Shown in pieces: positions 43,743 through 51,721 of a stretch of 64,000 bases of DNA (the stretch's first letter is position 1; each line of letters opens with the position of its first letter). The notes below the pieces were generated by a model. It was not told the origin of the DNA. It was given only the letters and a program-made list of their open reading frames with translations, and made no database searches. The position numbers and the translations under genes are program-made. The DNA is from Plantactinospora soyae (GTDB taxonomy: Bacteria > Actinomycetota > Actinomycetes > Mycobacteriales > Micromonosporaceae): NCBI RefSeq assembly GCF_014874095.1, contig NZ_JADBEB010000001.1, positions 2,356,001 through 2,420,000 of the forward strand, read 5' to 3'.

Positions 43743-46465
43743 CGCGTACTCACCTCCGTCGGTGTGGCGTACGGGACGACCAGACTGGCCCGGTCGGTGC
43801 GGCGGTCGTACAGCAGGGCGCGGCCCGGACGGGGTCGCCACCGTACGGCCCGACCGAGCAACCGGGCCACCTCCGGCTCGGGTACGTCGAGGAAGAGCAG
43901 GTGGTCGATCGTCGCCGCGTTCCCCGGTTCCGTGGCCGACTCCGCACCACCCGACCGCGCACCACCCGACTCCGTACCGTCGGGATCCGTGCCGTCGGGG
44001 TGCGTGTCCTCGGGTGCCGGGGCCCGGTCGGTGCTCGGTTCCGGTTCGGCCACGGCCGCGATCAGGTCGGCGAACCGGCGGATGCCGCGCCACCAGGCGA
44101 TCAGGTGCACCCCCCGGGCCGGTCCGTCCCGGAGCAGCGCCCGCAGCCGCTCCACCGGAACGGTATCGGGATCTGCCCCGTCCATCCCGAAGATCACCAG
44201 GTAGCCGGGCCCGCCGAGATCCAGCGCGGCGGCCAGGCCGGCGGCGTCGACCTGGTCGACCGGGTGCCGCCGGGCGAGTGCGGCGGACAACGCCGCCGCC
44301 GTCGGTTCCGCCTCGGCGACCAGCGCCGCGACCACGAATCGGACCTCACCGGGAGCGTGTTGCCCGGCCAGGCTCCGGGCCAGGCCGTCCAGCACGTCCT
44401 CGGCGGCCGAACCCGGCCCGAGCACCGCGAGATGTCGGCCCGGCGACCGGTCGAACGGGACCGCCGCCGGATGCAGCGGCACCTCGACCACCTGGCCGAC
44501 CAGCGCGACAACGCCTCCGGCGGGGTCGGCGGTCGGCTCCGGACCGTCCGGCCGGGGCGGGGCCAGGTAGCCGGTGAAGACGGCCGGGCCGGCCGACCCG
44601 GCGGGCCGGTCCGCCCAGAGCCGGTGCCGCAGCAGGGCGAGCGCGTCGGGGTCGGCATGCGGGTCGGGGAACCGGACCATCCGCTCGTGTCCCCGGGTGG
44701 CGCCGCGCGGTCCGCCGAGCCCGCCGGCCGTGTTGACCACCGCCGTACCGAGCGGCAGACCGGCCGCCGCGTCGTTCGCCGGCTCCAGCACGTCCGCACC
44801 GCCGGGCAGCGCCACCCGGACCGGGAACTGCGCGAGGAAGGAGTCCCGCCGGGCCCGCAGCGCGGCTAGGGCCGGCGTCGGCCCACTGGTCAGGATCAGG
44901 TGTACGCCTGCCGAGCGCCCGCGCCGGGCCACCGACTCCAGCCGGCCGAGCGCCTCGGTGGTCAACGCGTCGTCCTCGGCGAGCAGCATCGGAAACTCGT
45001 CCAGCACGCAGAGGATCCGCCGCTGATCCGGTTCGGTGGCTCGACGGTCCAGTTCCGCGTCGAGTTCACGGAGCAGTGCGAGGCCGTACTCCCGATCGGC
45101 CTGTACGCCGACCGCGCGGACGTGCGGCAACCAGGGCCGGCCCGGTTCGGCGCCGTCCTCGGGCAGGAAGCCGTCGGCCCGCTCCGGAACGAACTCGGTG
45201 AACGCGGTGCCGTCGGCGAAGTCGGCGAGGTAGAGGGCCAACTCGTCGGGGTGGTACCGGGCGCACAGGCCGTAGAGCACGTTGATCAGGAAGGCGCTCT
45301 TGCCGGCGCCGGCCCGGCCGCCGACCAGCCAGTGCGGGGTGCGCTCGTCGAAGCCGAGCGGAACCGGCCGCTCCCCGGCGTGGCCGACCGTGGTGCCCAG
45401 ACCTCCCGCCGCGCTCTCGGTCCAGAGCCCGTCCGACGGCTCGGGCAACAGGTCGTCGAGCGTGCGACGGTAGTCGGCCTGGAACCGGGCGGCGAGGTCC
45501 CGGCAGACCCGGTCCAGCAGTGGAACCGGCGGGGACTCGTCGAGGAACACCGGGGCGTTCAGGCCGGTGCCGGGCAGGTGCGGTGCGGGGCTTCCGAACG
45601 AGGCCCCGGGCGGATCGCCGACCAGCGCGTACGGGTTGCGCAGCGCGATCATCGTGCTCCGGGACAGCGGTGCCTGACTGGTCTGCGCGGTCAGCGGCGG
45701 GGGCGGCCAGCCCGCGACGATCAGGTGCAGGGCAGCTTCGGGGCCCTCCCGGGCCAGTGCGCCGATCCGGGCCAGGTCGGCCGGTTCGGTCAGCTCCGGC
45801 AGCGAGCCGATCACCACCAGCAGGGTGCGGTCGTGCCGGTTGTACCGGGCGGTGGTCGGACGGGTCGGCCGTACCCACTGCTCCGCCTCGGTCAGTACGG
45901 CCCGCAGCCCGGCGCGGTCGGTGACCGGCGGCGGCATCAGGCCGGCGTCGGCGAGCGGCGCGAAGGGCGCGAAGAGCTGGCCCGAGGTGGCCGAGTCGAC
46001 CCCGCGCACCAGCAGTGCGCCGGCCGGGGCGGCGGCGAGCAGCCGGAGCAGCACGGACCGGAGCAGGCCGGCGACCCGTGGATCGCGGCTGTCCGCGTCG
46101 ACCGTGAGGTGCCCGGTGCCGAGCAGCGGTATCACCGCCGGGAACCGCGCGTCGTCGAGCGGCTGGGCGATGCCGATCCGGACGAACGCCGGCAGGGCCG
46201 GCCCGCCCAGCGGGGCGTCCTCGGACTGGGCGTCCAGCGGCGCGCCGAGCCAGCCGGGGGCGAGCAGGCTCGCGGCGGCCCGCAACCGCTCGGCGAGTTC
46301 GTGCTGTTCCCGCTGGTCGGCGGGGACGGGCCGGATCGCGTCGAGTGCGCTGGCCGCGGCGGCGGTGGTGGCGGCGGCCCGGCGGTGCAGCGCGGCGGCG
46401 GTACCGGCGGCGGCCCGCCAGCGGAGCGTGGCGGCCGGGCTGGTCGGTCCCCTCCAGGTCTCCAC
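43739..46465 (-). CDS. FtsK/SpoIIIE-domain ATPase of the secretion island (TcpA/EccC-like)
   Basis: This 908-residue protein has no obvious membrane helix. An N-terminal region of about 370 residues resembles a degenerate nucleotide-binding domain. The active FtsK-type domain has a P-loop G-R-A-G-A-G-K-S (383-390) and a Walker B I-L-C-V-L-D-E-F around Asp489. A further ATPase-like fold without a clear P-loop follows. The layout recalls EccC-type proteins and FtsK/TcpA-like coupling ATPases. The GTG at 46465 has GGAGGAG nine bases upstream. It overlaps the small tail-anchored protein gene by GTGA. It could be the substrate-recruiting ATPase of the type IV-like apparatus (inference). Confidence 0.82.
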   Translation of the reverse strand: METWRGPTSPAATLRWRAAAGTAAALHRRAAATTAAAASALDAIRPVPADQREQHELAERLRAAASLLAPGWLGAPLDAQSEDAPLGGPALPAFVRIGIAQPLDDARFPAVIPLLGTGHLTVDADSRDPRVAGLLRSVLLRLLAAAPAGALLVRGVDSATSGQLFAPFAPLADAGLMPPPVTDRAGLRAVLTEAEQWVRPTRPTTARYNRHDRTLLVVIGSLPELTEPADLARIGALAREGPEAALHLIVAGWPPPPLTAQTSQAPLSRSTMIALRNPYALVGDPPGASFGSPAPHLPGTGLNAPVFLDESPPVPLLDRVCRDLAARFQADYRRTLDDLLPEPSDGLWTESAAGGLGTTVGHAGERPVPLGFDERTPHWLVGGRAGAGKSAFLINVLYGLCARYHPDELALYLADFADGTAFTEFVPERADGFLPEDGAEPGRPWLPHVRAVGVQADREYGLALLRELDAELDRRATEPDQRRILCVLDEFPMLLAEDDALTTEALGRLESVARRGRSAGVHLILTSGPTPALAALRARRDSFLAQFPVRVALPGGADVLEPANDAAAGLPLGTAVVNTAGGLGGPRGATRGHERMVRFPDPHADPDALALLRHRLWADRPAGSAGPAVFTGYLAPPRPDGPEPTADPAGGVVALVGQVVEVPLHPAAVPFDRSPGRHLAVLGPGSAAEDVLDGLARSLAGQHAPGEVRFVVAALVAEAEPTAAALSAALARRHPVDQVDAAGLAAALDLGGPGYLVIFGMDGADPDTVPVERLRALLRDGPARGVHLIAWWRGIRRFADLIAAVAEPEPSTDRAPAPEDTHPDGTDPDGTESGGARSGGAESATEPGNAATIDHLLFLDVPEPEVARLLGRAVRWRPRPGRALLYDRRTDRASLVVPYATPTEVSTR

Positions 46466-46806
46466 CGCACCAACTCCTCCGCCTGTCGGCCCTGGCGGGC
46501 ACCCGCGCCGGGCGCCCTCGTCCTGGCCACGGAGCACCCGCAGGCGCGTCGCCTCGTCCTGGACTCCAGACGGTATCCCAGCCGACCGGCATCTTTGCGG
46601 ACCTGCGGCGATGGTCGGCGAGGAACTTGTGGCACAGTTGGCGGTCGGTACCTCCAGAGCTGGTGCGCGCACCACCGGTGGCCAGGGTGGACGCCCGATC
46701 GCGGCGCCGGGGCGGGCTGGCGGAAATTACGGGTTGCTCCCGTTTGGTTACCAAGCTGGAATTCGCGGCCATTGGGTACGGGAGCGCCAGCCGATAGCCT
46801 CGAGGG
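46466..46806. other. Divergent gap between the FtsK-like gene and the NTF2-like gene
   Basis: 341 bases between divergent genes. The GGAGGAG of the FtsK-like gene is at its left edge. No hairpin, gene or operator was recognised. The stretch 46715-46760 is relatively AT-rich and may contain the plus-strand promoter. Confidence 0.4.
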
Positions 46807-47376
46807 GTGGAATCAGTGCACCCCCCGGCCGATTCCCAGGTGTCCCGCGTACCCACGCAACGGACCCCGCCCGGACAGGCCGTCCCCGAGCCGGTCGCCC
46901 CGCCACCGGCGCCCCGCCGCAGGCGGCTGCCCGTCGTACTGGCGGTGGTCGGTGGCGCACTGGCACTGCTCTGCCTGGCCGGCGTCGCCGTCGCGTACGT
47001 CGCCTACGACCGCTTCACCGCACCCGACCGCAGCGCCCCGGACGTGGTCGTCGACAACTACCTGCGGTCCTACCTGGTCGACCGCAACGACGTACTGGCC
47101 GGCGAGTTCGAGTGCGCAGACTCCTCGGCGGGACTGGCCGAGCTGGCCGGGCTGCGGACCGACCTGACCGCCCGGGAGAAGCAGTTCCAGGTCACCTTCG
47201 TGGTCAAGTGGGGCCCGCTGGACGTACGCGCCCAGGAGAGCCGGGCCGAGGTCTTCGTGGAACTCGTGATCTCGTACCGGGTCGACAACCTGAACCAGAG
47301 CGAGCACCAACGGTGGCGGTTCGTCACCGAGCAGGACGACGGCTGGCGGGTCTGCGAGGCGGGACGGGCGAACTGA
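46807..47376 (+). CDS. Single-span protein with NTF2-like external domain
   Basis: This 189-residue protein has a Pro-rich cytoplasmic N-terminus, a membrane span at about residues 40-65, and an external alpha+beta domain of about 115 residues (V-V-D-N-Y-L-R-S-Y-L-V to D-D-G-W-R-V-C). It contains two cysteines. The size and strand pattern resemble NTF2-like modules of VirB8/TcpC or Mce-associated proteins; this is a fold-level guess. It is the only plus-strand gene within the minus-strand island, so it may be separately regulated. A second NTF2-like membrane protein lies at 49218-49763. Confidence 0.6.
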   Translation: MESVHPPADSQVSRVPTQRTPPGQAVPEPVAPPPAPRRRRLPVVLAVVGGALALLCLAGVAVAYVAYDRFTAPDRSAPDVVVDNYLRSYLVDRNDVLAGEFECADSSAGLAELAGLRTDLTAREKQFQVTFVVKWGPLDVRAQESRAEVFVELVISYRVDNLNQSEHQRWRFVTEQDDGWRVCEAGRAN

Positions 47377-47409
47377 CCCCGTCCGTCCGCGGCGACGCCG
47401 CCGGTGTGG

Positions 47410-48066
47410 TCACTCGATCCAGAGCAGGTGGACCGGCACCTCCAGGGTGGTCGGCGGCCGGCCGCTCCACGCCCAGCGGTACCAGTCCAACTCGGCGGTG
47501 ACCCGTACGCAGATGTCCCCGTCGGCGCTGGTGTGGACCTCGGTGACGGCCCGCAGGTCGCGTCGCTCCACCCCGTCGGCGACCTGCACCACCCGGCGGC
47601 CGGCGACCGCGTCCGCCTCGACGACCGGCACCGGGGACCGGTGTGTCGGCGCGTCCAGCGACACCAGCCGGGAGATCACGTCGGACCGGGCCGGCCGGGG
47701 GATCGGCGATCCGCCGCCCTCCCACGAGGACGCCTCGCCGAGCGTCTCCACCCAGACCCGGTCCGCGGGCACCAGCGGCGCGAAGACCTCGATCTGCTCG
47801 GCCTCGGCCCGGTACCACTCGTGTTCGGCCAGCACCGGCACGTAGGTACGGCTGCCCTGCACCACCCGCTCGTCCGCCCGCAGGTCGGCCCGCCAGCCGA
47901 GCCCGGGCAGGCCGACGAGCACCCGTCGCCCCCGCAGGTCCACCCGGCTGGAGGCGGCGGCCAGGACGATCGGTCGAGGCGGCGCCGGAGCCCAGTCGGG
48001 CTGCCCGGCGAAGGGATCAGGAAGTGGATCGTGACTCACGGGTCGCTCCGCCGGTTCATCCGCCAT
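47410..48066 (-). CDS. Hypothetical soluble protein of the secretion island
   Basis: This 218-residue protein has no signal or membrane span. It is beta-rich with several Trp residues and contains repeated short strands such as R-V-L-V-G-L-P-G-L-G-W and V-R-V-T-A-E-L-D-W-Y-R-W. I recognise no family. It overlaps the 3' end of the transglycosylase/M23 gene by 11 bases, so it is co-transcribed with the apparatus. Convergent with the NTF2-like gene. An accessory or regulatory role is possible but unsupported. Confidence 0.55.
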   Translation of the reverse strand: MADEPAERPVSHDPLPDPFAGQPDWAPAPPRPIVLAAASSRVDLRGRRVLVGLPGLGWRADLRADERVVQGSRTYVPVLAEHEWYRAEAEQIEVFAPLVPADRVWVETLGEASSWEGGGSPIPRPARSDVISRLVSLDAPTHRSPVPVVEADAVAGRRVVQVADGVERRDLRAVTEVHTSADGDICVRVTAELDWYRWAWSGRPPTTLEVPVHLLWIE

Positions 48067-49192
48067 CGGTCAGCGGAGCGCCCCGGTCCCGCATGAACGG
48101 CACCGGGTTGGTCGCGCCGTTCTTGCTCCGGTCCCCGCGCAGGTGCACCTCGAAGTGCAGGTGCGGCCCGGAGGAGTTGCCGCTCGAACCGACCCTGCCG
48201 ATCACCTGCCCGGCCTCCACCATGTCGTTCTTCGCCACCATCGGTCTGCTGACCATATGGCAGTACCGGGTGATCACGTTGCCCGCGTGCAGAATGTCGA
48301 CGAACCAGCCGCAGCCGCCCTTGCCCGGATAGCCGTCGACGTCACAGCTCAACCGGCCCCGCCGGTCCGGGTCACAGCGGGACACCAGTACCCGGCCGTC
48401 CGCCACCGCGCGGATCTTGGTGGTGTACTTCGGGGCTCCGATGTCGACGCCGTTGTGCGACGGCCGCTCGGCGGTCTGGAATCCGGAACCGACCCCGCCG
48501 GGGATCGGTGCCGTCCAGCCGGACGCGGCGATGTCCGCCCCGTCGGCGCAGTCGAGCGCGACGTTCGTGCCGACGGACCGGGCCGCCCCGCCGGTCAACG
48601 CGTTCACGATCTCCGTCGCGATCGGCTCGTGCTTGGCGTACGCGTCCGGGAAGGCGCTGACCTGCACCGCCTGGGCGGCGGCGGAGAGTGGCCGCCGCTG
48701 CCAGCTCCGTACCTTCGTCAACTTCTCGTAGAACTTCCGGGCCGTGTACTCGGGAGTGCGCAACTGGGTCGGGGTGCCCCAGCCCTGGCTGGGCCGCTGC
48801 TGGAACAGCCCGACCGAGTCGTGGTCGTTGTCCGAACCCAGGTGCGGCAGGTTGGCCAGGCCGGACTCCTGCATCGCCGTGGCGACGGCGATCACCCAAC
48901 CGCGCGGTGGGATGCCCATCTCCTTGCCGACCTTGATGATGACCGCCGCGTTGCGCATCTGCGCGGCCTTGTACGGCCCGACCAGCGGCAGGTCGCCGTC
49001 GACGGTGATCGGGCCCTTTGAGCCGCAGCCGAGGGTCGCCGCCGCCAGGTTCTCCTCCTCGTTGGCGAACATGGTCACCAGGAACGCGACGGTCCCACCG
49101 GTACAGCAGAGCAGGGCGAGTGTCGCGGTCAGCGCGACCGCCAACGCGACCCGGCGGACCGGCCGCCGGGTCGTCGGACCGTGGTCAGTCAT
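48056..49192 (-). CDS. Transglycosylase-like + M23 metallopeptidase cell-wall hydrolase (TcpG-like)
   Basis: This 378-residue protein has one N-terminal membrane anchor (about residues 15-42). A transglycosylase-like domain (70-200) has Glu109 in A-M-Q-E-S-G-L and the S-V-G-L-F-Q-Q-R-P motif. The M23 domain (235-365) has His246 and Asp250 in H-N-G-V-D and His344-Leu-His346 in G-P-H-L-H-F-E-V. Such two-domain peptidoglycan hydrolases open the wall for Gram-positive conjugation channels. The ATG at 49192 gives the correct anchor; the longer reading lacks support. Its position 25 bases after the TcpC-like gene and before the ATPase genes fits an assembly factor of the apparatus. Confidence 0.88.
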   Translation of the reverse strand: MTDHGPTTRRPVRRVALAVALTATLALLCCTGGTVAFLVTMFANEEENLAAATLGCGSKGPITVDGDLPLVGPYKAAQMRNAAVIIKVGKEMGIPPRGWVIAVATAMQESGLANLPHLGSDNDHDSVGLFQQRPSQGWGTPTQLRTPEYTARKFYEKLTKVRSWQRRPLSAAAQAVQVSAFPDAYAKHEPIATEIVNALTGGAARSVGTNVALDCADGADIAASGWTAPIPGGVGSGFQTAERPSHNGVDIGAPKYTTKIRAVADGRVLVSRCDPDRRGRLSCDVDGYPGKGGCGWFVDILHAGNVITRYCHMVSRPMVAKNDMVEAGQVIGRVGSSGNSSGPHLHFEVHLRGDRSKNGATNPVPFMRDRGAPLTDGG

Positions 49193-49217
49193 CCCGCCCC
49201 CACCTTCCGCGCCCGCC

Positions 49218-49763
49218 TCAGCGCCGTTGCCAGTCCACCGTGTCGACCTGCCACCGACCCTCCGGCGCGACCAGACCGAGCCGGAGTTCGCCGGAGTCCA
49301 CCGGAACGACCACCTCGACGAGGCTGTCGTTGCGGGGTACCACCACCGGATCGCCGGTGATCCGGTCCGCCGGTACACCGATCGGGTCGACACCGCTGAG
49401 CTTCTCGGCCAGTGCGGCCGTGGCCAGCGGCCGGAGCGTCTTGTGCCACTCCTCCGCCGTCACGTCGCGATGATCGAGCCAGGCGGTGGCGAACGACCGG
49501 GCCACCGCCACCGGAGCCGGAGCCCCCGGGCTGGTCCACGGCGTCGGCTCCTCGACCACCGTCAGCCCGTCGTCACCCGCCGACGGGTCGGTGGTGCTGA
49601 TCGGGCTGACCGGGCCGCCGCGCAGACCGGACGCGTCGCTGCCGGGCCCGGCGACCAGCCGGGCCGCGCCGACGATGCCGATGATGACGATGGCGAGCCC
49701 GAGCGCCAGGCCGAGCCGGGACCGCAGGACCCGGGTGAGGAGGAACTCGATCGCCCGCCGCAT
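49218..49763 (-). CDS. VirB8/TcpC-like single-span protein
   Basis: This 181-residue protein has one membrane helix (residues 15-38, L-A-L-G-L-A-I-V-I-I-G-I-V-G-A-A) and an external domain of about 110 residues beginning A-R-S-F-A-T-A-W-L-D-H. Its position six bases after a VirB6-like gene, its size and its topology fit the NTF2-like bridging protein of type IV channels (VirB8, TcpC). This is a structural argument; no diagnostic motif exists for that family. Confidence 0.65.
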   Translation of the reverse strand: MRRAIEFLLTRVLRSRLGLALGLAIVIIGIVGAARLVAGPGSDASGLRGGPVSPISTTDPSAGDDGLTVVEEPTPWTSPGAPAPVAVARSFATAWLDHRDVTAEEWHKTLRPLATAALAEKLSGVDPIGVPADRITGDPVVVPRNDSLVEVVVPVDSGELRLGLVAPEGRWQVDTVDWQRR

Positions 49764-49769
49764 GCCAGG

Positions 49770-51719
49770 TCACCTGGCCTCGGAGCGGATCCGGGGTGCC
49801 GCCGCCGGCTTCGGCTCGGGCACCGGCGCCGAGTCGGGCCGGTAGATGACGTAGGACGGGTTCTCCGCCGGTACGTCGGGCTCGGTCCATTCCGCCGGAC
49901 GGCGCCGGGACGGCCGGCCCGGTGTCGGCCGGGATCCGGAACCCCGTTCGGCGGGGCTCGTCGGCGCCGTGGTGGCCGGTTCGGCCGCCCGCTCGGTGGC
50001 GTTCTCCGAACGGGTGCCGGCGCCGTGCGACGGATCCTCGTGCCGGCTCTCCGGCCGGACGTTGGTCTGCTGGATGACCAGGTTGCGGTTCTTGACCCGT
50101 ACGTCACCGTCCCGGTCGTCCGCCGGGTCGAGCCGGGACGCGGCCCGGACGTCCCGGAAGAACCGGCGGTGCCACGAGCCGGCCGCGCCGATCACCTCGG
50201 TGCTGTCCTTGCCACCGAGTTGGGTGATCCGGCGGTACGGGCGCAGCAGCAGCCAACCCACCACACCGCACAGCCAGACCAGCACCACCTGCAACCAGCC
50301 GGGAATGGTGGAGGTGGTCATCACCAGGTCCACCGCCAACAGGTAGATGGCGGCGCCGGTGCCGAAGATGGCGATGTTGAAGATGGCCGCCACCACGGCG
50401 TTGCCCAGCCGGCGTATCCCGGCGCTGGCCGGGCGCATCAGGCCCACCGTGCCGAGCACCGGGGCGGCGATCACGGCCCAACGGAAGAGCAGGAAGCCGA
50501 GCAGCACCAGTACCGAGGCGGTCAGGTCGAACATCGCGAACAGGATCGCGGCCAGGATGGCGATCAGTCCGGCGCCGATCCGGTCCGAGTCGCGGGCGCC
50601 GCGCAGGTACTCGTACGCCTCCTTGTCCTCGGCCTTGATCTGTTCGGCGACCTTCAGCCACTGCTTCTTCTTGGCCTCGACCGTGGCGTCCCGGGTACCC
50701 GGGTTCGCGTCGATCTTCGCCGCCTCTTCCCAGCTCAACGCCTTGGCGTCGTACAGCGCGCGGCCATACTTGCGGGCCGTCTCGCTGTCCGAGGAGCCGA
50801 GCGCGCCGCGCAGCCAGTTGCGGTAGAGCATCGTCTCGGTCGCCGTGTCGCTGGCCCGTACCGCCGGTGGCCGGTTGTCCTTGCAGCTATCGGGGCGCAG
50901 CGACGCGCACCGGTCGGCCGGGATGTCCTTGGCCCGGGGACCGACCGCCTCGTGCACCACGTTGAGCGTGGTCACGAGGGTGCCGTCGGCGAGGTTGGCC
51001 GACCGGACCGGCCAGGCGGCGATGGCGGTCACCGCGACCATCACCAGCAGCGCCCAGCCGACGGTGGTCATCGCGTTGCTCATGTCGGACTGCCGGGACC
51101 GCCAGAGCAGGTAGAGGCCGACCACGCAGAGGGTGATGATGCCGAAGACGCTGAAGACCCGTTCGTAGACGGCCCTGGTGGCCTGCTCGACCAGGGGATC
51201 GGCCCAGTCCCACATGGTCCGGGGATCCCAGGCCCGCTCGCGCAACGCGTTCGAGGCGCCGATGATCGCGGTGGCGATCCGGATCTCGCCGTCGGCGATC
51301 TTGTTGAACACCTTGCTGCCCGGATCGATCACGTCCGAGGCGCAGCCGCCCGAGTCGTCGTACGTCTCGTAGCTGTAGCCGGCGTTGCCGTACTCGGTGT
51401 ACAGCCCCTTCACGCCCGGCTGCTTGCTCGCCTCGGGGCGGGACGCGAACCAGCCGGCCAGACCGGAGTCCGGCTTGGTCGGGGTCGGCGCGTTCAGGCA
51501 CTGGGCGGTGGCCTGGCTGACGTCGGCGAGCCGGTCGACGCAGGCGCGGAAGTCCGCCTCCCACTCGGCGGTGGTGCAGAGGGCGACCTTGGCCCGGGTC
51601 GGGATCGGGGCGGCCGACGCGGGCGCGGCGCTGCCGAGCACCGGCCAGACGAGGGTGGCGCTCGCGAGCACCCCGATCGCGAGCAGCAGGGCGGCGACGC
51701 GGGCTCCGATCCTCGCCAT
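49770..51719 (-). CDS. VirB6/TrbL-like polytopic membrane protein
   Basis: This 649-residue protein starts at ATG 51719, two bases after the VirB4-like stop, with GGAGG upstream inside that gene. A signal-like N-terminus (1-37) is followed by an external Cys-containing domain (to about 175). About six to eight hydrophobic segments follow (185-510, such as F-G-I-I-T-L-C-V-V-G-L-Y-L-L-W). A charged disordered tail of about 130 residues ends in Pro/Glu/Arg-rich sequence. The layout matches the TrbL/VirB6/TcpH channel component of Gram-positive type IV systems. It would form the inner-membrane pore of the apparatus. Confidence 0.75.
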   Translation of the reverse strand: MARIGARVAALLLAIGVLASATLVWPVLGSAAPASAAPIPTRAKVALCTTAEWEADFRACVDRLADVSQATAQCLNAPTPTKPDSGLAGWFASRPEASKQPGVKGLYTEYGNAGYSYETYDDSGGCASDVIDPGSKVFNKIADGEIRIATAIIGASNALRERAWDPRTMWDWADPLVEQATRAVYERVFSVFGIITLCVVGLYLLWRSRQSDMSNAMTTVGWALLVMVAVTAIAAWPVRSANLADGTLVTTLNVVHEAVGPRAKDIPADRCASLRPDSCKDNRPPAVRASDTATETMLYRNWLRGALGSSDSETARKYGRALYDAKALSWEEAAKIDANPGTRDATVEAKKKQWLKVAEQIKAEDKEAYEYLRGARDSDRIGAGLIAILAAILFAMFDLTASVLVLLGFLLFRWAVIAAPVLGTVGLMRPASAGIRRLGNAVVAAIFNIAIFGTGAAIYLLAVDLVMTTSTIPGWLQVVLVWLCGVVGWLLLRPYRRITQLGGKDSTEVIGAAGSWHRRFFRDVRAASRLDPADDRDGDVRVKNRNLVIQQTNVRPESRHEDPSHGAGTRSENATERAAEPATTAPTSPAERGSGSRPTPGRPSRRRPAEWTEPDVPAENPSYVIYRPDSAPVPEPKPAAAPRIRSEAR

Positions 51720-51721
51720 GG

